Positions 24,807 to 33,753 are shown, numbered from the stretch's first letter. The stretch: DNA of 64,000 nucleotides from Planomicrobium okeanokoites (GCF_003428875.1 NZ_QQRS01000001.1:124001-188000); one strand, 5' to 3'. Translations and numbers: made by a program. Notes: generated by a model from the sequence alone, not told the origin.

Positions 24807-26600
24807 ATGGCAAACGAATTGATTCAACATAAATTGGCAGTACTTCCCGACCAGCCTGGCTGCTACCTCATGAAGGACCGTCAGGACACAATCATCTATG
24901 TGGGCAAGGCAAAAGTGCTGAAAAACCGTGTGCGTTCCTATTTTACAGGCAGCCACGACGCCAAGACTCAGCGCCTGGTCAATGAAATCGAGGATTTTGA
25001 ATACATCGTGACGTCTTCGGACAAAGAAGCGCTGATTCTGGAATTGAACCTCATCAAGAAATACGATCCGAAATACAATATCATGCTGAAGGACGATAAA
25101 TCCTATCCTTATCTGAAAATTACAGGTGAGCGTCATCCGAAACTGATCATTACACGCCAGGTGAAAAAAGATAAAGGGAAGTATTTCGGCCCTTATCCGA
25201 ACGCCTACTCGGCGAGTGAGACGAAAAAATTGCTCGACCGCTTGTATCCGTTGCGGAAATGCCACCAGATGCCGGACCGGGCCTGCCTTTATTATCATAT
25301 GGGCCAATGTTTGGCGCCGTGCATCAAACCGGTTGAAAAAGAAACTTACACGGAAATGATCGACGCCATATCGAAATTTTTGAATGGCGGCTTCCGGGAA
25401 GTGAAGCAGGATCTGGTCGAAAAAATGTCGGAGGCATCTGAAAACCTTGAGTTTGAACGTGCCAAAGAATACCGTGACCAGATCAGCCACATTGAAAACG
25501 TCATGGAAAAACAGAAGATGGCGATGAACGATTTCACCAATCGTGATGTTTTCGGCTATGCCGTCGACAAAGGCTGGATGTGCGTTCAGGTCTTTTTCGT
25601 GCGCCAGGGCAAACTGATTGAACGGGACGTCTCCCTGTTTCCGCTTTACCGCGACCCGCAGGAAGAATTCATGACGTATCTCGGCCAGTTTTACGAGAAA
25701 TCAAATCATGTGAAGCCTAACGAGATTTTATTGCCGGAGGGTGAAGATGCTGAGCTAGTGAAGGATTGGCTTGGTGTGCGCACACTTGTGCCGCAGCGCG
25801 GGAAGAAGAAAGACTTGGTGCTGCTGGCGAAGAAAAACGCCGAAATCTCGATCAAAGAGAAGTTCCAGCTGCTTGAACGTCAGGAAGAACGGACGATTGG
25901 AGCTTGCCAGGAGCTTGGTGAAGCAATGAACATTGAGACGCCACTGCGAATCGAAGCATTCGATAACTCGCATATCCAAGGGGCGGATGCCGTATCGGCG
26001 ATGATTACATTCATCGACGGCAAGCCTTCCAAAAAGGATTACCGCAAGTACAAAACGCGGACCGGTTCGAAGCCCGATGATTACGCGGCTATGCGGGAAG
26101 TCATACGGCGCCGTTATTCACGGGTGCTGAAAGACGGATTGCCGCTGCCGGACCTGATCGTCATCGACGGAGGGAAAGGGCAGATGTCATCGGCTCGCGA
26201 AATTTTGGAAGACGAACTTGGCCTGTCGATTCCGATTGCCGGCTTGGCGAAAGACGATAAGCACCAAACCTCGCAATTATTGTATGGGGATCCGGTCGAA
26301 GTTGTGCCGTTGAAACGGACGAGCGAAGCCTTTTATCTGATGCAGCGCATACAGGATGAAGTCCACCGTTTTGTCATCACATTCCACCGTCAGCTGCGCG
26401 GCAAGAATTCGATCGTTTCGGCGCTTGACGGACTGGAAGGCGTCGGTCCGAAGCGCCGGCAGCAATTGCTCAAGCATTTTGGATCTGTCAAACGAATCAA
26501 AGAAGCGGACGCAGCTCAATTGATGGAAGCGGGTATGCCAGAAAAATTGGCGGAATCCATTCATCTGCATTTTGCTGAACAAACATTGTCATCTGAATGA
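24807..26600 (+). CDS. uvrC: Excinuclease ABC subunit C
   Basis: UvrC makes the dual incisions of nucleotide excision repair with UvrB. The 597 residues show the N-terminal GIY-YIG nuclease ([19 protein letters not shown], about 16-34), a UvrB-binding UVR motif (about 200-235), the RNase H-like C-terminal nuclease ([28 protein letters not shown]) and two C-terminal HhH motifs ([17 protein letters not shown]). ATG follows AGGGTGAG. Confidence 0.96.
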   Translation: MANELIQHKLAVLPDQPGCYLMKDRQDTIIYVGKAKVLKNRVRSYFTGSHDAKTQRLVNEIEDFEYIVTSSDKEALILELNLIKKYDPKYNIMLKDDKSYPYLKITGERHPKLIITRQVKKDKGKYFGPYPNAYSASETKKLLDRLYPLRKCHQMPDRACLYYHMGQCLAPCIKPVEKETYTEMIDAISKFLNGGFREVKQDLVEKMSEASENLEFERAKEYRDQISHIENVMEKQKMAMNDFTNRDVFGYAVDKGWMCVQVFFVRQGKLIERDVSLFPLYRDPQEEFMTYLGQFYEKSNHVKPNEILLPEGEDAELVKDWLGVRTLVPQRGKKKDLVLLAKKNAEISIKEKFQLLERQEERTIGACQELGEAMNIETPLRIEAFDNSHIQGADAVSAMITFIDGKPSKKDYRKYKTRTGSKPDDYAAMREVIRRRYSRVLKDGLPLPDLIVIDGGKGQMSSAREILEDELGLSIPIAGLAKDDKHQTSQLLYGDPVEVVPLKRTSEAFYLMQRIQDEVHRFVITFHRQLRGKNSIVSALDGLEGVGPKRRQQLLKHFGSVKRIKEADAAQLMEAGMPEKLAESIHLHFAEQTLSSE

Positions 26601-26643
26601 GTTCGTGTTATTGTAATAAGCATAAATTGAATCACTTGTAAAA

Positions 26644-26880
26644 GTGGTGATAGAGGCGCGGGCGTCAAAAGTAGCCATCCGGAGATTTGCAGAATCTGTG
26701 AAGGATGAGGAAAGGGACGACCGCCGAAGTGTGTGAAGGCTGCAGCCGAACATGCTGGTTCTGCATTTAAGAGATGCAGGGCTGTCAGAGTCATACTCTG
26801 GAGGGCTATCTCACATGGACGTTTTTCGTACATGATAAATGAGGTAGTTTGCCGGATCGACGGCAAGCTGCCTTTTTTTA
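26644..26880 (+). ncRNA. Lysine riboswitch (L-box) with terminator, controlling lysC
   Basis: The aptamer spans about 26644-26816. P1 pairs gtgatag (26646-26652) with the ctatctcac strand (about 26806-26814). Conserved L-box blocks are visible: agaggcgcgggcg, aaagtagcc, aaagggacgaccgccgaagt, gctggttctgc and ggagggctatctcac. The terminator stem is ggtagtttgccg (26843-26854) with cggcaagctgcc (26861-26872), then seven T. Lysine binding is expected to stabilise termination and so lower aspartokinase synthesis. Confidence 0.93.
26843..26879 (+). terminator. Regulated terminator of the lysine riboswitch
   Basis: A 12-bp stem with two G-T pairs and loop gatcga is followed by TTTTTTT, 93 bases before the lysC start. 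Confidence 0.88.
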
Positions 26881-26972
26881 TGTCTGGTGAAGGCATCCTG
26901 TTTTAAAAACCGAAACGGATGCCGGCGCTTTTCATGCTGGGAGCCACATACTGATGTGGGAGTGGATGATAA

Positions 26973-28184
26973 ATGGAAACTGTTGTGATGAAATTTGGTG
27001 GAACCTCGGTGGCGACACCTGAAAAAATTATCGGGGTTGCAAAGCGCGCAATCGCTGAGAAAGAGAAAGGCAAACGGGTTGTCATCGTCGTGTCTGCAAT
27101 GGGCAAGACGACGGATACGCTCCTTGGACTGGCGGCGGAAATATCCGCGGAGCCGCCAAAACGTGAAATGGATATGCTGCTGGCGACTGGTGAACAAGTG
27201 ACGATTTCCTTGCTGGCGATGGCTTTTAAACAGCTTGGCCACGAAGCGGTATCGTTCACCGGTTGGCAGGCGGGCATCGAAACCGAGTCCGTTCCGCGCA
27301 ATGCGCGAATTGAACAGATTCATACCGAGCGCCTCGAAGCGGTCTTGGACAGTGGATTTATTGCAGTCGTTGCCGGATTCCAGGGCGTCGACCGCATCGG
27401 CAACATCACGACACTCGGCCGCGGCGGGTCCGATACGACGGCGGTTGCGCTGGCTGCCGCATTGAAGGCGGAGAAATGCGACATCTATACGGATGTCGAC
27501 GGAGTCTATACGTCGGATCCGCGTTTTGTTGGAGGCGCTCGCAAATTGGAACAGATATCCTATGATGAAATGCTGGAACTGGCGAATCTGGGTGCCGGTG
27601 TCCTTCACCCGCGCGCCGTCGAATTCGCGAAAAACAATAACGTCCCATTAACCGTCCGGGCAAGCTATTCCGACGAACCGGGAACAATCATACAAGAGGT
27701 GGTCACTGTGGAAAAAAATCTCATCGTCCGTGGCGTAGCATTCGAGCCCGGCATTGCGCGCGTAACCGTTACATACAATAAACCATTCAACGGTTCACTC
27801 GCGAACATCTTCATGACGCTGGCAGAAAATCACATCGATGTAGACATCATCGTCCAAAGCATTTCAGAAGAATTCCAGCCTTCCGTTTCATTTTCAATCA
27901 AAGAGGACAGCCTGGAAGAAGTGCGTCGTGTGCTTGATGTCAATAAAGAAACGATCGGCTTCATGTCGACCGACTTTGAAGTCGGCCTGGCAAAAGTCTC
28001 AATCGTCGGCTCCGGCATGGTCTCCAATCCGGGTGTCGCTGCCCGGATGTTCGATATCCTTCGCCAGTCAGAAATCCCTGTCAAAATGGTCAGCACCTCT
28101 GAGATCAAGATTTCCGTGGTTGTGCCTGGTGGCGACATGGAGAAATCGGCGAATGCGCTGCATGAGGCTTATGGGTTGGGGTGA
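26973..28184 (+). CDS. lysC: Aspartokinase II (alpha subunit), lysine-sensitive
   Basis: Aspartokinase phosphorylates L-aspartate, the first step of the lysine, threonine, methionine and diaminopimelate pathway. The 403 residues contain the kinase domain with VVMKFGGTSVATPEKI (5-20), LATGEQVT and LGRGGSDTTAVALAAAL, followed by two ACT domains (about 265-403) that bind lysine. In B. subtilis AKII the C-terminal part is also made separately as the beta subunit from an internal start; the same arrangement is visible here (see 27708). The ATG at 26973 has only a weak ribosome site (GGGAGTGG). Control is by the upstream lysine riboswitch. Confidence 0.95.
   Translation: METVVMKFGGTSVATPEKIIGVAKRAIAEKEKGKRVVIVVSAMGKTTDTLLGLAAEISAEPPKREMDMLLATGEQVTISLLAMAFKQLGHEAVSFTGWQAGIETESVPRNARIEQIHTERLEAVLDSGFIAVVAGFQGVDRIGNITTLGRGGSDTTAVALAAALKAEKCDIYTDVDGVYTSDPRFVGGARKLEQISYDEMLELANLGAGVLHPRAVEFAKNNNVPLTVRASYSDEPGTIIQEVVTVEKNLIVRGVAFEPGIARVTVTYNKPFNGSLANIFMTLAENHIDVDIIVQSISEEFQPSVSFSIKEDSLEEVRRVLDVNKETIGFMSTDFEVGLAKVSIVGSGMVSNPGVAARMFDILRQSEIPVKMVSTSEIKISVVVPGGDMEKSANALHEAYGLG
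27708..28184 (+). CDS. lysC: Aspartokinase II beta subunit, internal in-frame start within lysC
   Basis: GTG at 27708, codon 246 of lysC, is in frame and preceded by AAGAGGTGG (27694-27702) with a 5-base gap. This is a better ribosome site than that of the alpha subunit. Translation from here gives 158 residues beginning VEKNLIVRGVAFEPG, which consist of the two ACT domains. B. subtilis lysC is known to make its beta subunit from a start at the equivalent codon (about 246), so the call rests on sequence plus the family precedent. Confidence 0.8.
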   Translation: MEKNLIVRGVAFEPGIARVTVTYNKPFNGSLANIFMTLAENHIDVDIIVQSISEEFQPSVSFSIKEDSLEEVRRVLDVNKETIGFMSTDFEVGLAKVSIVGSGMVSNPGVAARMFDILRQSEIPVKMVSTSEIKISVVVPGGDMEKSANALHEAYGLG

Positions 28185-28270
28185 GTATAGGGAAGAAAGT
28201 TTTTTCTTGCCCACAGTTTGCTTTTAAGAAAGTTTTTGAGATGGATTAGTGAAATAACAGCTTATGTTGA

Positions 28271-28293
28271 ACCCGGCGGTTGCCGGGTTTTTT
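28271..28293 (+). terminator. Terminator after lysC
   Basis: acccggc (28271-28277) pairs with gccgggt (28282-28288), followed by a T run. Confidence 0.9.
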
Positions 28294-28424
28294 GTGGAAT
28301 GAAAAAGTAATAACCAAATTAGAAAGTGCAAACCACAAAATTGAAAGCGGACTTCGAAAGGTGAACGCCTCAAACTTTTTGCTCCACCCTAAACCTAGTG
28401 ATAAATCCATTATTACCCAAGATC

Positions 28425-28471
28425 GGGCGGGGCGAGCCCTGCCCACTGGGCAGTCCGCGGATGCGGACTGC
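28425..28471. repeat. Double-hairpin element, copy 1 (upstream of second NERD gene)
   Basis: Hairpin 1: gggcgggg (28425-28432) with ccctgccc (28437-28444). Hairpin 2: gcagtccgc (28450-28458) with gcggactgc (28463-28471), loop ggat. The sequence then reads tttcaaatc. Copies with altered but still paired stems are at 45370-45415 and 57361-57416. This copy lies 125 bases before the NERD gene at 28596. Confidence 0.8.
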
Positions 28472-28595
28472 TTTCAAATCAGGGTTTGAATTTTATATCA
28501 GGAAGTAGCAAAAAGAATCATCTTCCTTCTATATAGTAGTGTTATAATTCAGATAACTTGATGGAGAGGCGGCGATTCGGATAGGGGAGGAACGG

Positions 28596-29528
28596 TTGGA
28601 GATGTGGGAATGCGTGCGGCTGCTGATGGAGCGGTTGCCGGACAGGCATCCCGAGCAGGAGTATTTGAAAAAGGAGTTTCATCGATACGAAGCGGGTTGG
28701 CAAGGCGAGAAGCGCCTGCACGCAAAAATGGTTGAATTTCATTGGGGTGAACCTTATGAATTGCTCTGGGATGTGGGTTTGAAGCTGGGCGACTGGAAGG
28801 TTCAAATAGACGGCTTGCTGGTGACGGAACGCTGCGTCATCGTGATCAGTTCCAAGAATATCAGCGGTAAAATCCATTTCGATGCAGTTACATCAGAATT
28901 TTACCGGTTCAATAATGAAGGCGAAAAAATGGTTATGGAAGATCCGCAGGTTCAGCTGGCCAAGCACATCCGCTTTCTCGAGCTGTGGCTGAAACGGAGG
29001 AAGATTTCGCATCCGCCGATTGATGGAGTGGTCGTCTTTACGCCGAGGCATTGTGAGTTTATTGCGAAACCTGCGAATAAGAATATCTGCAAGACATATC
29101 AGGCGGTTGAGACGGTTTACAAAATTCTTGATGCACATGTTATTTCGGCTGACTCCCCTAAGCCGAGCAGGATCAGGCGCCTTATTGAAGCGAACATTTG
29201 CCCGTATGAGCGGCCGCCTTTATGTGAATATTATCGGATTGACCCGCGTGAGTTGAAGGTGGGTGTGAAGTGCAGTGAGTGTGGGAAGATTGCGGTGGAG
29301 CGGTTGTTTAAAGTCTGGGAATGCAAAGAGTGCGGCCACCGTGATCCGAATGCCCATCAACAAGCTTTGCAGGAGTATTTTGCATTGGTCAGTAGTGAGA
29401 TTGATAATAAGGAATTTAGGCGGTTTAGCGGGATTGAATCACGTTATGTAGTTTTCAGAATGCTTTCTGATGCTGGACTTGTCATTAAAGGGGCAAGGAA
29501 GAACCGTAAGTACATTAATGAAAACTAA
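28596..29528 (+). CDS. NERD domain protein with zinc ribbon, catalytic Glu replaced by Ser
   Basis: This is a 310-residue paralogue of the protein at 1941, similar along its whole length (shared LGDWKVQIDGLL, SKNISGK, CEF.AKP, CKTYQ, LQEYF.LV). NERD domain at about 34-150; C-terminal zinc ribbon with two CxxC pairs (VKCSECGKIA, WECKECGH). The presumed PD-(D/E)xK motif reads D72...VISSK with S85 where the other copy has Glu (IESK), so nuclease chemistry may be lost; codons AGT TCC AAG are unambiguous. TTG at 28596 has GGGGAGG 5 bases upstream; ATG at 28602 is an alternative. A 20-bp periodic array with core gcacataaa follows. Function unknown. Confidence 0.85.
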   Translation: MEMWECVRLLMERLPDRHPEQEYLKKEFHRYEAGWQGEKRLHAKMVEFHWGEPYELLWDVGLKLGDWKVQIDGLLVTERCVIVISSKNISGKIHFDAVTSEFYRFNNEGEKMVMEDPQVQLAKHIRFLELWLKRRKISHPPIDGVVVFTPRHCEFIAKPANKNICKTYQAVETVYKILDAHVISADSPKPSRIRRLIEANICPYERPPLCEYYRIDPRELKVGVKCSECGKIAVERLFKVWECKECGHRDPNAHQQALQEYFALVSSEIDNKEFRRFSGIESRYVVFRMLSDAGLVIKGARKNRKYINEN

Positions 29529-29543
29529 TTTTGTGTATCAAAG

Positions 29544-29569
29544 ACACCTATTCAAGTAGGTGTTTTTTT
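29544..29569 (+). terminator. Terminator after the second NERD gene
   Basis: acaccta (29544-29550) pairs with taggtgt (29557-29563), with loop ttcaag and a T run. Confidence 0.88.
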
Positions 29570-29596
29570 ATTTTTATTAGCAAGAAGTTATCACTA

Positions 29597-29687
29597 CGCA
29601 CATAAAACTGATTCTGCGCATATAAAATGGCGTCACCGCACATAAATCCGTATCTGCGCACACAAATGTCCCTCACCGCACATAAAC
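29597..29687 (+). repeat. 20-bp periodic array, core gcacataaa
   Basis: Core GCA starts fall at 29598, 29618, 29638, 29658 and 29678, exactly 20 bases apart. Core variants are gcacataaa, gcatataaa, gcacataaa, gcacacaaa and gcacataaa, each preceded by tac, tgc or acc. A decayed unit may lie at 29699. It sits between the terminator of the second NERD gene and the converging yslB gene. The core and the period differ from the arrays flanking the first NERD gene. Confidence 0.85.
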
Positions 29688-29734
29688 AGCCGCCTCACGC
29701 CCACACCGCCAGCCACCAACCAAAAATCACACAC

Positions 29735-29762
29735 AAAAAAACCGTCCCACCCCCGGAGACGG
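29735..29762 (-). terminator. Terminator of yslB (minus strand)
   Basis: On the minus strand ccgtctc pairs with gggacgg (plus-strand 29756-29762 with 29742-29748), followed by a T run (plus-strand A tract 29735-29741). Confidence 0.8.
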
Positions 29763-29783
29763 CCAATCCACATCATATTCGGC

Positions 29784-30185
29784 TCAAACTTGCTCGCGGA
29801 GATCCGTTTTCAGCGTGATTCGGACCAGTTTCTTCTTCGTCAGCACTTCATCGTAGGCTTCGGTCAGATAGCCGCTGATTTTTTGCTGCTGCTGGGCGAG
29901 GAAGCCGGCTTCGAGCTTGAAGCAGCGGTTATCGAGTTTGAAAGGGCGCAAAACAAAAACAGTTTCGTCCTTGCCGGTTTTTTCTGTCACTAATTCGCCA
30001 AATCCTGCCTGACGGAAAAAGTCGGCGGCTTCGTCCAGTGAGAAAAGAGGGAACTTGCGGGCAAGCGATTTGCCGGCCCAGTAGAGGACGTCGTTTTCGT
30101 GTTTGCCCAGTATATCTGATAATACATAGTCGCGAATAATTTCATAACCGAAATGTTCGGTGGTTTCAGGTTCTTTTGCAGTCAT
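29784..30185 (-). CDS. yslB: YslB family protein (DUF2507)
   Basis: This small protein of unknown biochemical function matches YslB in its pattern: YEIIRDYVLSDILG, DVLYWAGKSLARKFPL, FRQAGFGELV, CFKLEAGFLAQQQQ. YslB-like proteins have a fold related to V4R/TRAPP-type domains. ATG at 30185 gives 133 residues with a 13-residue lead before the first conserved helix. A TTG at 30242 would add 19 residues and has a weak AGGAG upstream; B. subtilis YslB is about 148 residues, so either is possible. It sits between uvrC/lysC and sdhC as in B. subtilis, but here on the strand opposite to its neighbours. Confidence 0.85.
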   Translation of the reverse strand: MTAKEPETTEHFGYEIIRDYVLSDILGKHENDVLYWAGKSLARKFPLFSLDEAADFFRQAGFGELVTEKTGKDETVFVLRPFKLDNRCFKLEAGFLAQQQQKISGYLTEAYDEVLTKKKLVRITLKTDLREQV

Positions 30186-30248
30186 CGTAAACCCACTTTC
30201 AATATGTAGAAACCCCTGGGGGAATCTTCTGAATAAAGACAAGTTGCC

Positions 30249-30277
30249 TTGACGCTCCTAATTGAGCGGAGTACAAT
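30249..30277 (+). promoter_or_regulatory. Sigma-A promoter of sdhCAB with dyad in the spacer
   Basis: TTGACG (30249-30254), 17 bases, TACAAT (30272-30277). An inverted repeat, cgctc (30253-30257) with gagcg (30264-30268), occupies the spacer and could be a regulator site. The start codon of sdhC is about 110 bases downstream, leaving an untranslated leader. Confidence 0.75.
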
Positions 30278-30388
30278 AAATATGTCATATTATTGTATCA
30301 TGATGTTGTTTGCAGTCAATGGATGCTTTCGTAAAATATCGATTGCTTCATTTACTGCCTTATTAATGTTTTGAGGAGGGTAAAAGTT

Positions 30389-31000
30389 TTGGATAATCGT
30401 GAATTTTTATTGCGCAGGTTGCATTCATTGCTTGGAATTATTCCAATCGGGTTATTCCTTACACAGCATTTGATCGTTAACCATTTCGCAACACAAGGTG
30501 TCGAGGCATTTAACAACGCATCCCACTTCATGGCGAACCTTCCGTTCGTAATTTTCCTGGAGATCTTCGTTATTTATCTGCCGATTATGTATCATGCTTT
30601 CTACGGTGTATACATAGCTTTCACTTCTAAGAATAACCCTGGCCACTACAGCTATTTGCGCAATCTTCTATTCGTAGCTCAGCGATATACAGGAGTATTC
30701 CTGGTTGTCTTCATCGCTTGGCACGTATTTGAAACACGCTTCCAGGTAGCAATCGGGAATGCAGCGGAAGCTGATTTCAATATGATGGCTAACATTCTGG
30801 ATAATCCATGGATGCTTGCATTCTATATTGTCGGAGTACTCACAGCTACGTTCCACTTATCAAATGGCTTGTGGTCATTCCTTGTAACTTGGGGCATTAC
30901 TCAATCCGAGAAAGCTCAGCGATATTCGACATACTTCACACTTCTTGTGTTCCTTGTGTTGTCGGTAATCGGTATCCGCGCTTTATTGGCATTCGTTTAA
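30389..31000 (+). CDS. sdhC: Succinate dehydrogenase cytochrome b558 subunit
   Basis: SdhC anchors complex II in the membrane, binds two haems b and reduces menaquinone. The 203 residues form five membrane helices. The conserved His residues at 27, 69, 112 and 156 correspond to the four haem ligands described for B. subtilis SdhC. TTG at 30389 lies 9 bases after GAGGAGGG and gives the family N terminus (MDNREFLLRRLHSLLG); an upstream TTG at 30371 overlaps that ribosome site. First gene of sdhCAB, with its own sigma-A promoter. Confidence 0.96.
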   Translation: MDNREFLLRRLHSLLGIIPIGLFLTQHLIVNHFATQGVEAFNNASHFMANLPFVIFLEIFVIYLPIMYHAFYGVYIAFTSKNNPGHYSYLRNLLFVAQRYTGVFLVVFIAWHVFETRFQVAIGNAAEADFNMMANILDNPWMLAFYIVGVLTATFHLSNGLWSFLVTWGITQSEKAQRYSTYFTLLVFLVLSVIGIRALLAFV

Positions 31001-31045
31001 AACGAATTCGATCATTGGTGAATTAAAAGAGGAGTGAATACCAAA

Positions 31046-32794
31046 ATGGCGAAAGGCAAACTTATTATTGTCGGTGGCGGACTTGCCGGTTTAATGGCGG
31101 CTGTAAAAGGCGCAGAAGCTGGCGCGTCAATCGATTTATTTTCAATCGTTCCGGTTAAACGATCTCACTCGGTATGTGCACAGGGCGGCATCAACGGAGC
31201 GGTAAATACAAAAGGTGAAGGCGATTCACCTGATATTCACTTTGACGACACGGTTTACGGCGGGGATTTCCTTGCAAACCAGCGTCCAGTGAAAGCGATG
31301 ACAGATGCGGCGCCAGCGATCATCCGCTTGCTTGACCGTATGGGCGTCATGTTCAACCGTACGCCTGAAGGCTTGCTTGACTTCCGCCGCTTCGGTGGAA
31401 CGATGCACCACAGAACGGCTTTTGCCGGCGCGACTACTGGCCAGCAATTGCTTTATGCACTAGATGAGCAAGTACGCCGCCACGAAGTAAGCGGTCTTGT
31501 AACGAAATACGAAGGATGGGAATTCCTTGGTTTGATTCTTGATGAAAACGGCGTCAGCCGCGGAATCACTGCACAGAACATGACGACTATGGAAATCAAA
31601 GCGTTCCGCGGAGATGCTGTCATCATGGCAACCGGCGGACCTGGGATCATCTTCGGGAAATCGACGAACTCTGTCATCAACACAGGTTCAGCGGCTTCCA
31701 TCGTTTATCAGCAAGGCGCATATTACGCAAACGGCGAGTTTATCCAGATTCACCCGACTGCGATTCCGGGAGACGACAAGCTGCGCTTGATGTCTGAATC
31801 GGCTCGTGGTGAAGGTGGCCGTATCTGGACATATAAAGACGGAAAACCTTGGTATTTCCTCGAAGAAAAATATCCTGCTTACGGAAACCTGGTTCCTCGT
31901 GATATCGCAACACGCGAAATCTTCGACGTCTGCGTTAATCAAAAGCTGGGCATCAACGGCGAAAACATGGTTTACCTGGATCTTTCACATAAAGATCCGA
32001 AAGAATTGGATATCAAACTTGGTGGAATCATCGAGATCTATGAGAAATTCACAGGCGATGACCCACGCAAAGTACCGATGAAAATCTTCCCGGCAGTCCA
32101 TTATTCAATGGGCGGATTATGGGTCGATGATCATCAGATGACTAGCATCCCTGGCGTTTTGGCTGCAGGTGAAGTTGATTACTCTCAACACGGTGCCAAC
32201 CGTTTGGGCGCAAACTCGCTTCTTTCAGCTATCTACGGCGGTATGGTTGCAGGACCGAATGCGCTTGATTACATCAACGGCCTTGAAGTTCTTGCAGAAG
32301 ATATGCCGGAAGACATCTTTGCTGCTGCGGTTGCTGAAGAGCAGCGCAAATGGGATGAAATCCTTGCTCTTAACGGAACAGAGAACGCATATGTTCTTCA
32401 CAAAGAGCTTGGCGAATGGATGACGGATAATGTAACAGTGGTCCGTTATAACGACCGTCTTCAGAAAACGGACGAGAAAATCCAGGAATTGCTTGAGCGT
32501 TTCAATAATATCAATATTACTGACACTCAACTTTGGAGCAATCAAGGCGCAATGTTCACACGTCAGCTGAAAAATATGCTACATTTAGCACGAGTGATCA
32601 CACTTGGAGCGTTGAACCGCAATGAGAGCCGCGGAGCTCACTACAAACCTGATTTCCCGGAACGTAACGATGAAGAATTCTTGAAAACGACTATGGCGAA
32701 ATTCAATGGCTATGACGCACCGATCTTCCATTATGAAGATGTGGATACAGGATTGATTCCGCCGCGCAAGCGTGATTATTCAGCCAAAGCATAA
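31046..32794 (+). CDS. sdhA: Succinate dehydrogenase flavoprotein subunit
   Basis: SdhA oxidises succinate to fumarate with covalently bound FAD. The 582 residues show the Rossmann GGGLAGLMAA (10-19), the FAD-linking His41 in KRSHSVCAQGG, substrate-site segments QIHPTAIPG and the catalytic region VPRDIATREIF, and HYSMGGLWVD. ATG at 31046 was preferred because GAGGAGTGA (31029-31037) is 8 bases upstream; the in-frame GTG at 31034 is inside the ribosome site. Confidence 0.97.
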   Translation: MAKGKLIIVGGGLAGLMAAVKGAEAGASIDLFSIVPVKRSHSVCAQGGINGAVNTKGEGDSPDIHFDDTVYGGDFLANQRPVKAMTDAAPAIIRLLDRMGVMFNRTPEGLLDFRRFGGTMHHRTAFAGATTGQQLLYALDEQVRRHEVSGLVTKYEGWEFLGLILDENGVSRGITAQNMTTMEIKAFRGDAVIMATGGPGIIFGKSTNSVINTGSAASIVYQQGAYYANGEFIQIHPTAIPGDDKLRLMSESARGEGGRIWTYKDGKPWYFLEEKYPAYGNLVPRDIATREIFDVCVNQKLGINGENMVYLDLSHKDPKELDIKLGGIIEIYEKFTGDDPRKVPMKIFPAVHYSMGGLWVDDHQMTSIPGVLAAGEVDYSQHGANRLGANSLLSAIYGGMVAGPNALDYINGLEVLAEDMPEDIFAAAVAEEQRKWDEILALNGTENAYVLHKELGEWMTDNVTVVRYNDRLQKTDEKIQELLERFNNINITDTQLWSNQGAMFTRQLKNMLHLARVITLGALNRNESRGAHYKPDFPERNDEEFLKTTMAKFNGYDAPIFHYEDVDTGLIPPRKRDYSAKA

Positions 32795-32824
32795 GAACGA
32801 GTCAAAGAAGGGAGATAAATTACT

Positions 32825-33592
32825 ATGGGTGAAGCAGCAAAAACGGTAATTTTTGAAATCGAACGCCGTGATTCCACTGAAAAAGAATCCTATTTCGAGA
32901 AATTCGAATTACCATACCGGCCGAACATGAATGTCATCTCGGCATTGATGGAAATCCGCCGTAACCCTGTCAATATGGAAGGGAAGAAAACAACACCTGT
33001 AAACTGGGACATGAACTGCCTTGAGGAAGTTTGTGGAGCATGTTCAATGATCATCAACGGCAAAGCACGCCAGTCGTGTACAGCTCTTGTTGACCAATTG
33101 GAACAGCCGATCCGTTTACAGCCGATGAAAACATTCCCTGTCGTCCGCGACCTTGTCGTTGACCGCAGCCGCATGTTCGATTCATTGAAAAAAGTCAAAG
33201 CTTGGGTTCCGATCGATGGAACGCATGATCTTGGCGAAGGTCCACGTATGCCTGAACGCAAACGCCAATGGGCTTACGAACTTTCTAAATGTATGACTTG
33301 CGGTGTTTGCCTTGAAGCATGCCCGAACGTCAACGATAAATCCGATTTCATCGGAGCTGCGCCACTTTCTCAAGTTCGCTTGATGAATGCGCATCCAACT
33401 GGTGCCATGAACCGTGATGAGCGTTTGAACGCAATCATGGGCGAAGGCGGCCTTGCAAGCTGCGGTAACTCACAAAACTGTGTTGAATCTTGCCCTAAAG
33501 GTATTCCTTTGACAACTTCAATCGCAGCGTTGAACCGTGAAACTACAGTTCAAATGTTCCGTAACTTCTTCGGAAGCGATCACGCAGTCTGA
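32825..33592 (+). CDS. sdhB: Succinate dehydrogenase iron-sulfur subunit
   Basis: SdhB passes electrons from FAD to haem b through three clusters. The 255 residues hold the [2Fe-2S] ligands C65, C70, C73 and C85, and two ferredoxin-like groups: C154-C157-C160-C164 (CMTCGVCLEACP) and C211, C217, C221 (CGNSQNCVESCPKG). These supply the [4Fe-4S] and [3Fe-4S] clusters. Last gene of sdhCAB; terminator at 33604. Confidence 0.97.
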   Translation: MGEAAKTVIFEIERRDSTEKESYFEKFELPYRPNMNVISALMEIRRNPVNMEGKKTTPVNWDMNCLEEVCGACSMIINGKARQSCTALVDQLEQPIRLQPMKTFPVVRDLVVDRSRMFDSLKKVKAWVPIDGTHDLGEGPRMPERKRQWAYELSKCMTCGVCLEACPNVNDKSDFIGAAPLSQVRLMNAHPTGAMNRDERLNAIMGEGGLASCGNSQNCVESCPKGIPLTTSIAALNRETTVQMFRNFFGSDHAV

Positions 33593-33603
33593 TTGATACA
33601 GAA

Positions 33604-33631
33604 AACCTCCACTTCGGTGGAGGTTTTTTTG
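33604..33631 (+). terminator. Terminator of sdhCAB
   Basis: A perfect 9-bp stem, aacctccac (33604-33612) with gtggaggtt (33617-33625), has a ttcg loop and a T run. Confidence 0.93.
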
Positions 33632-33753
33632 TTTTGATTCGCAGGTCAAAAAATTAGTAAAAACACTCCTGCAGAAATGAAAATGAGAGCCACAAAACAG
33701 GGTTTTTGTTATACTGATAAAATAGTAAGGGAACAATTATTGGAGGCAATCAA

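Noticed and set aside
24468..25490. 340-codon minus-strand frame under trxA and uvrC
   Set aside because: Long, but it lies wholly opposite two certain genes and has no recognisable domain.
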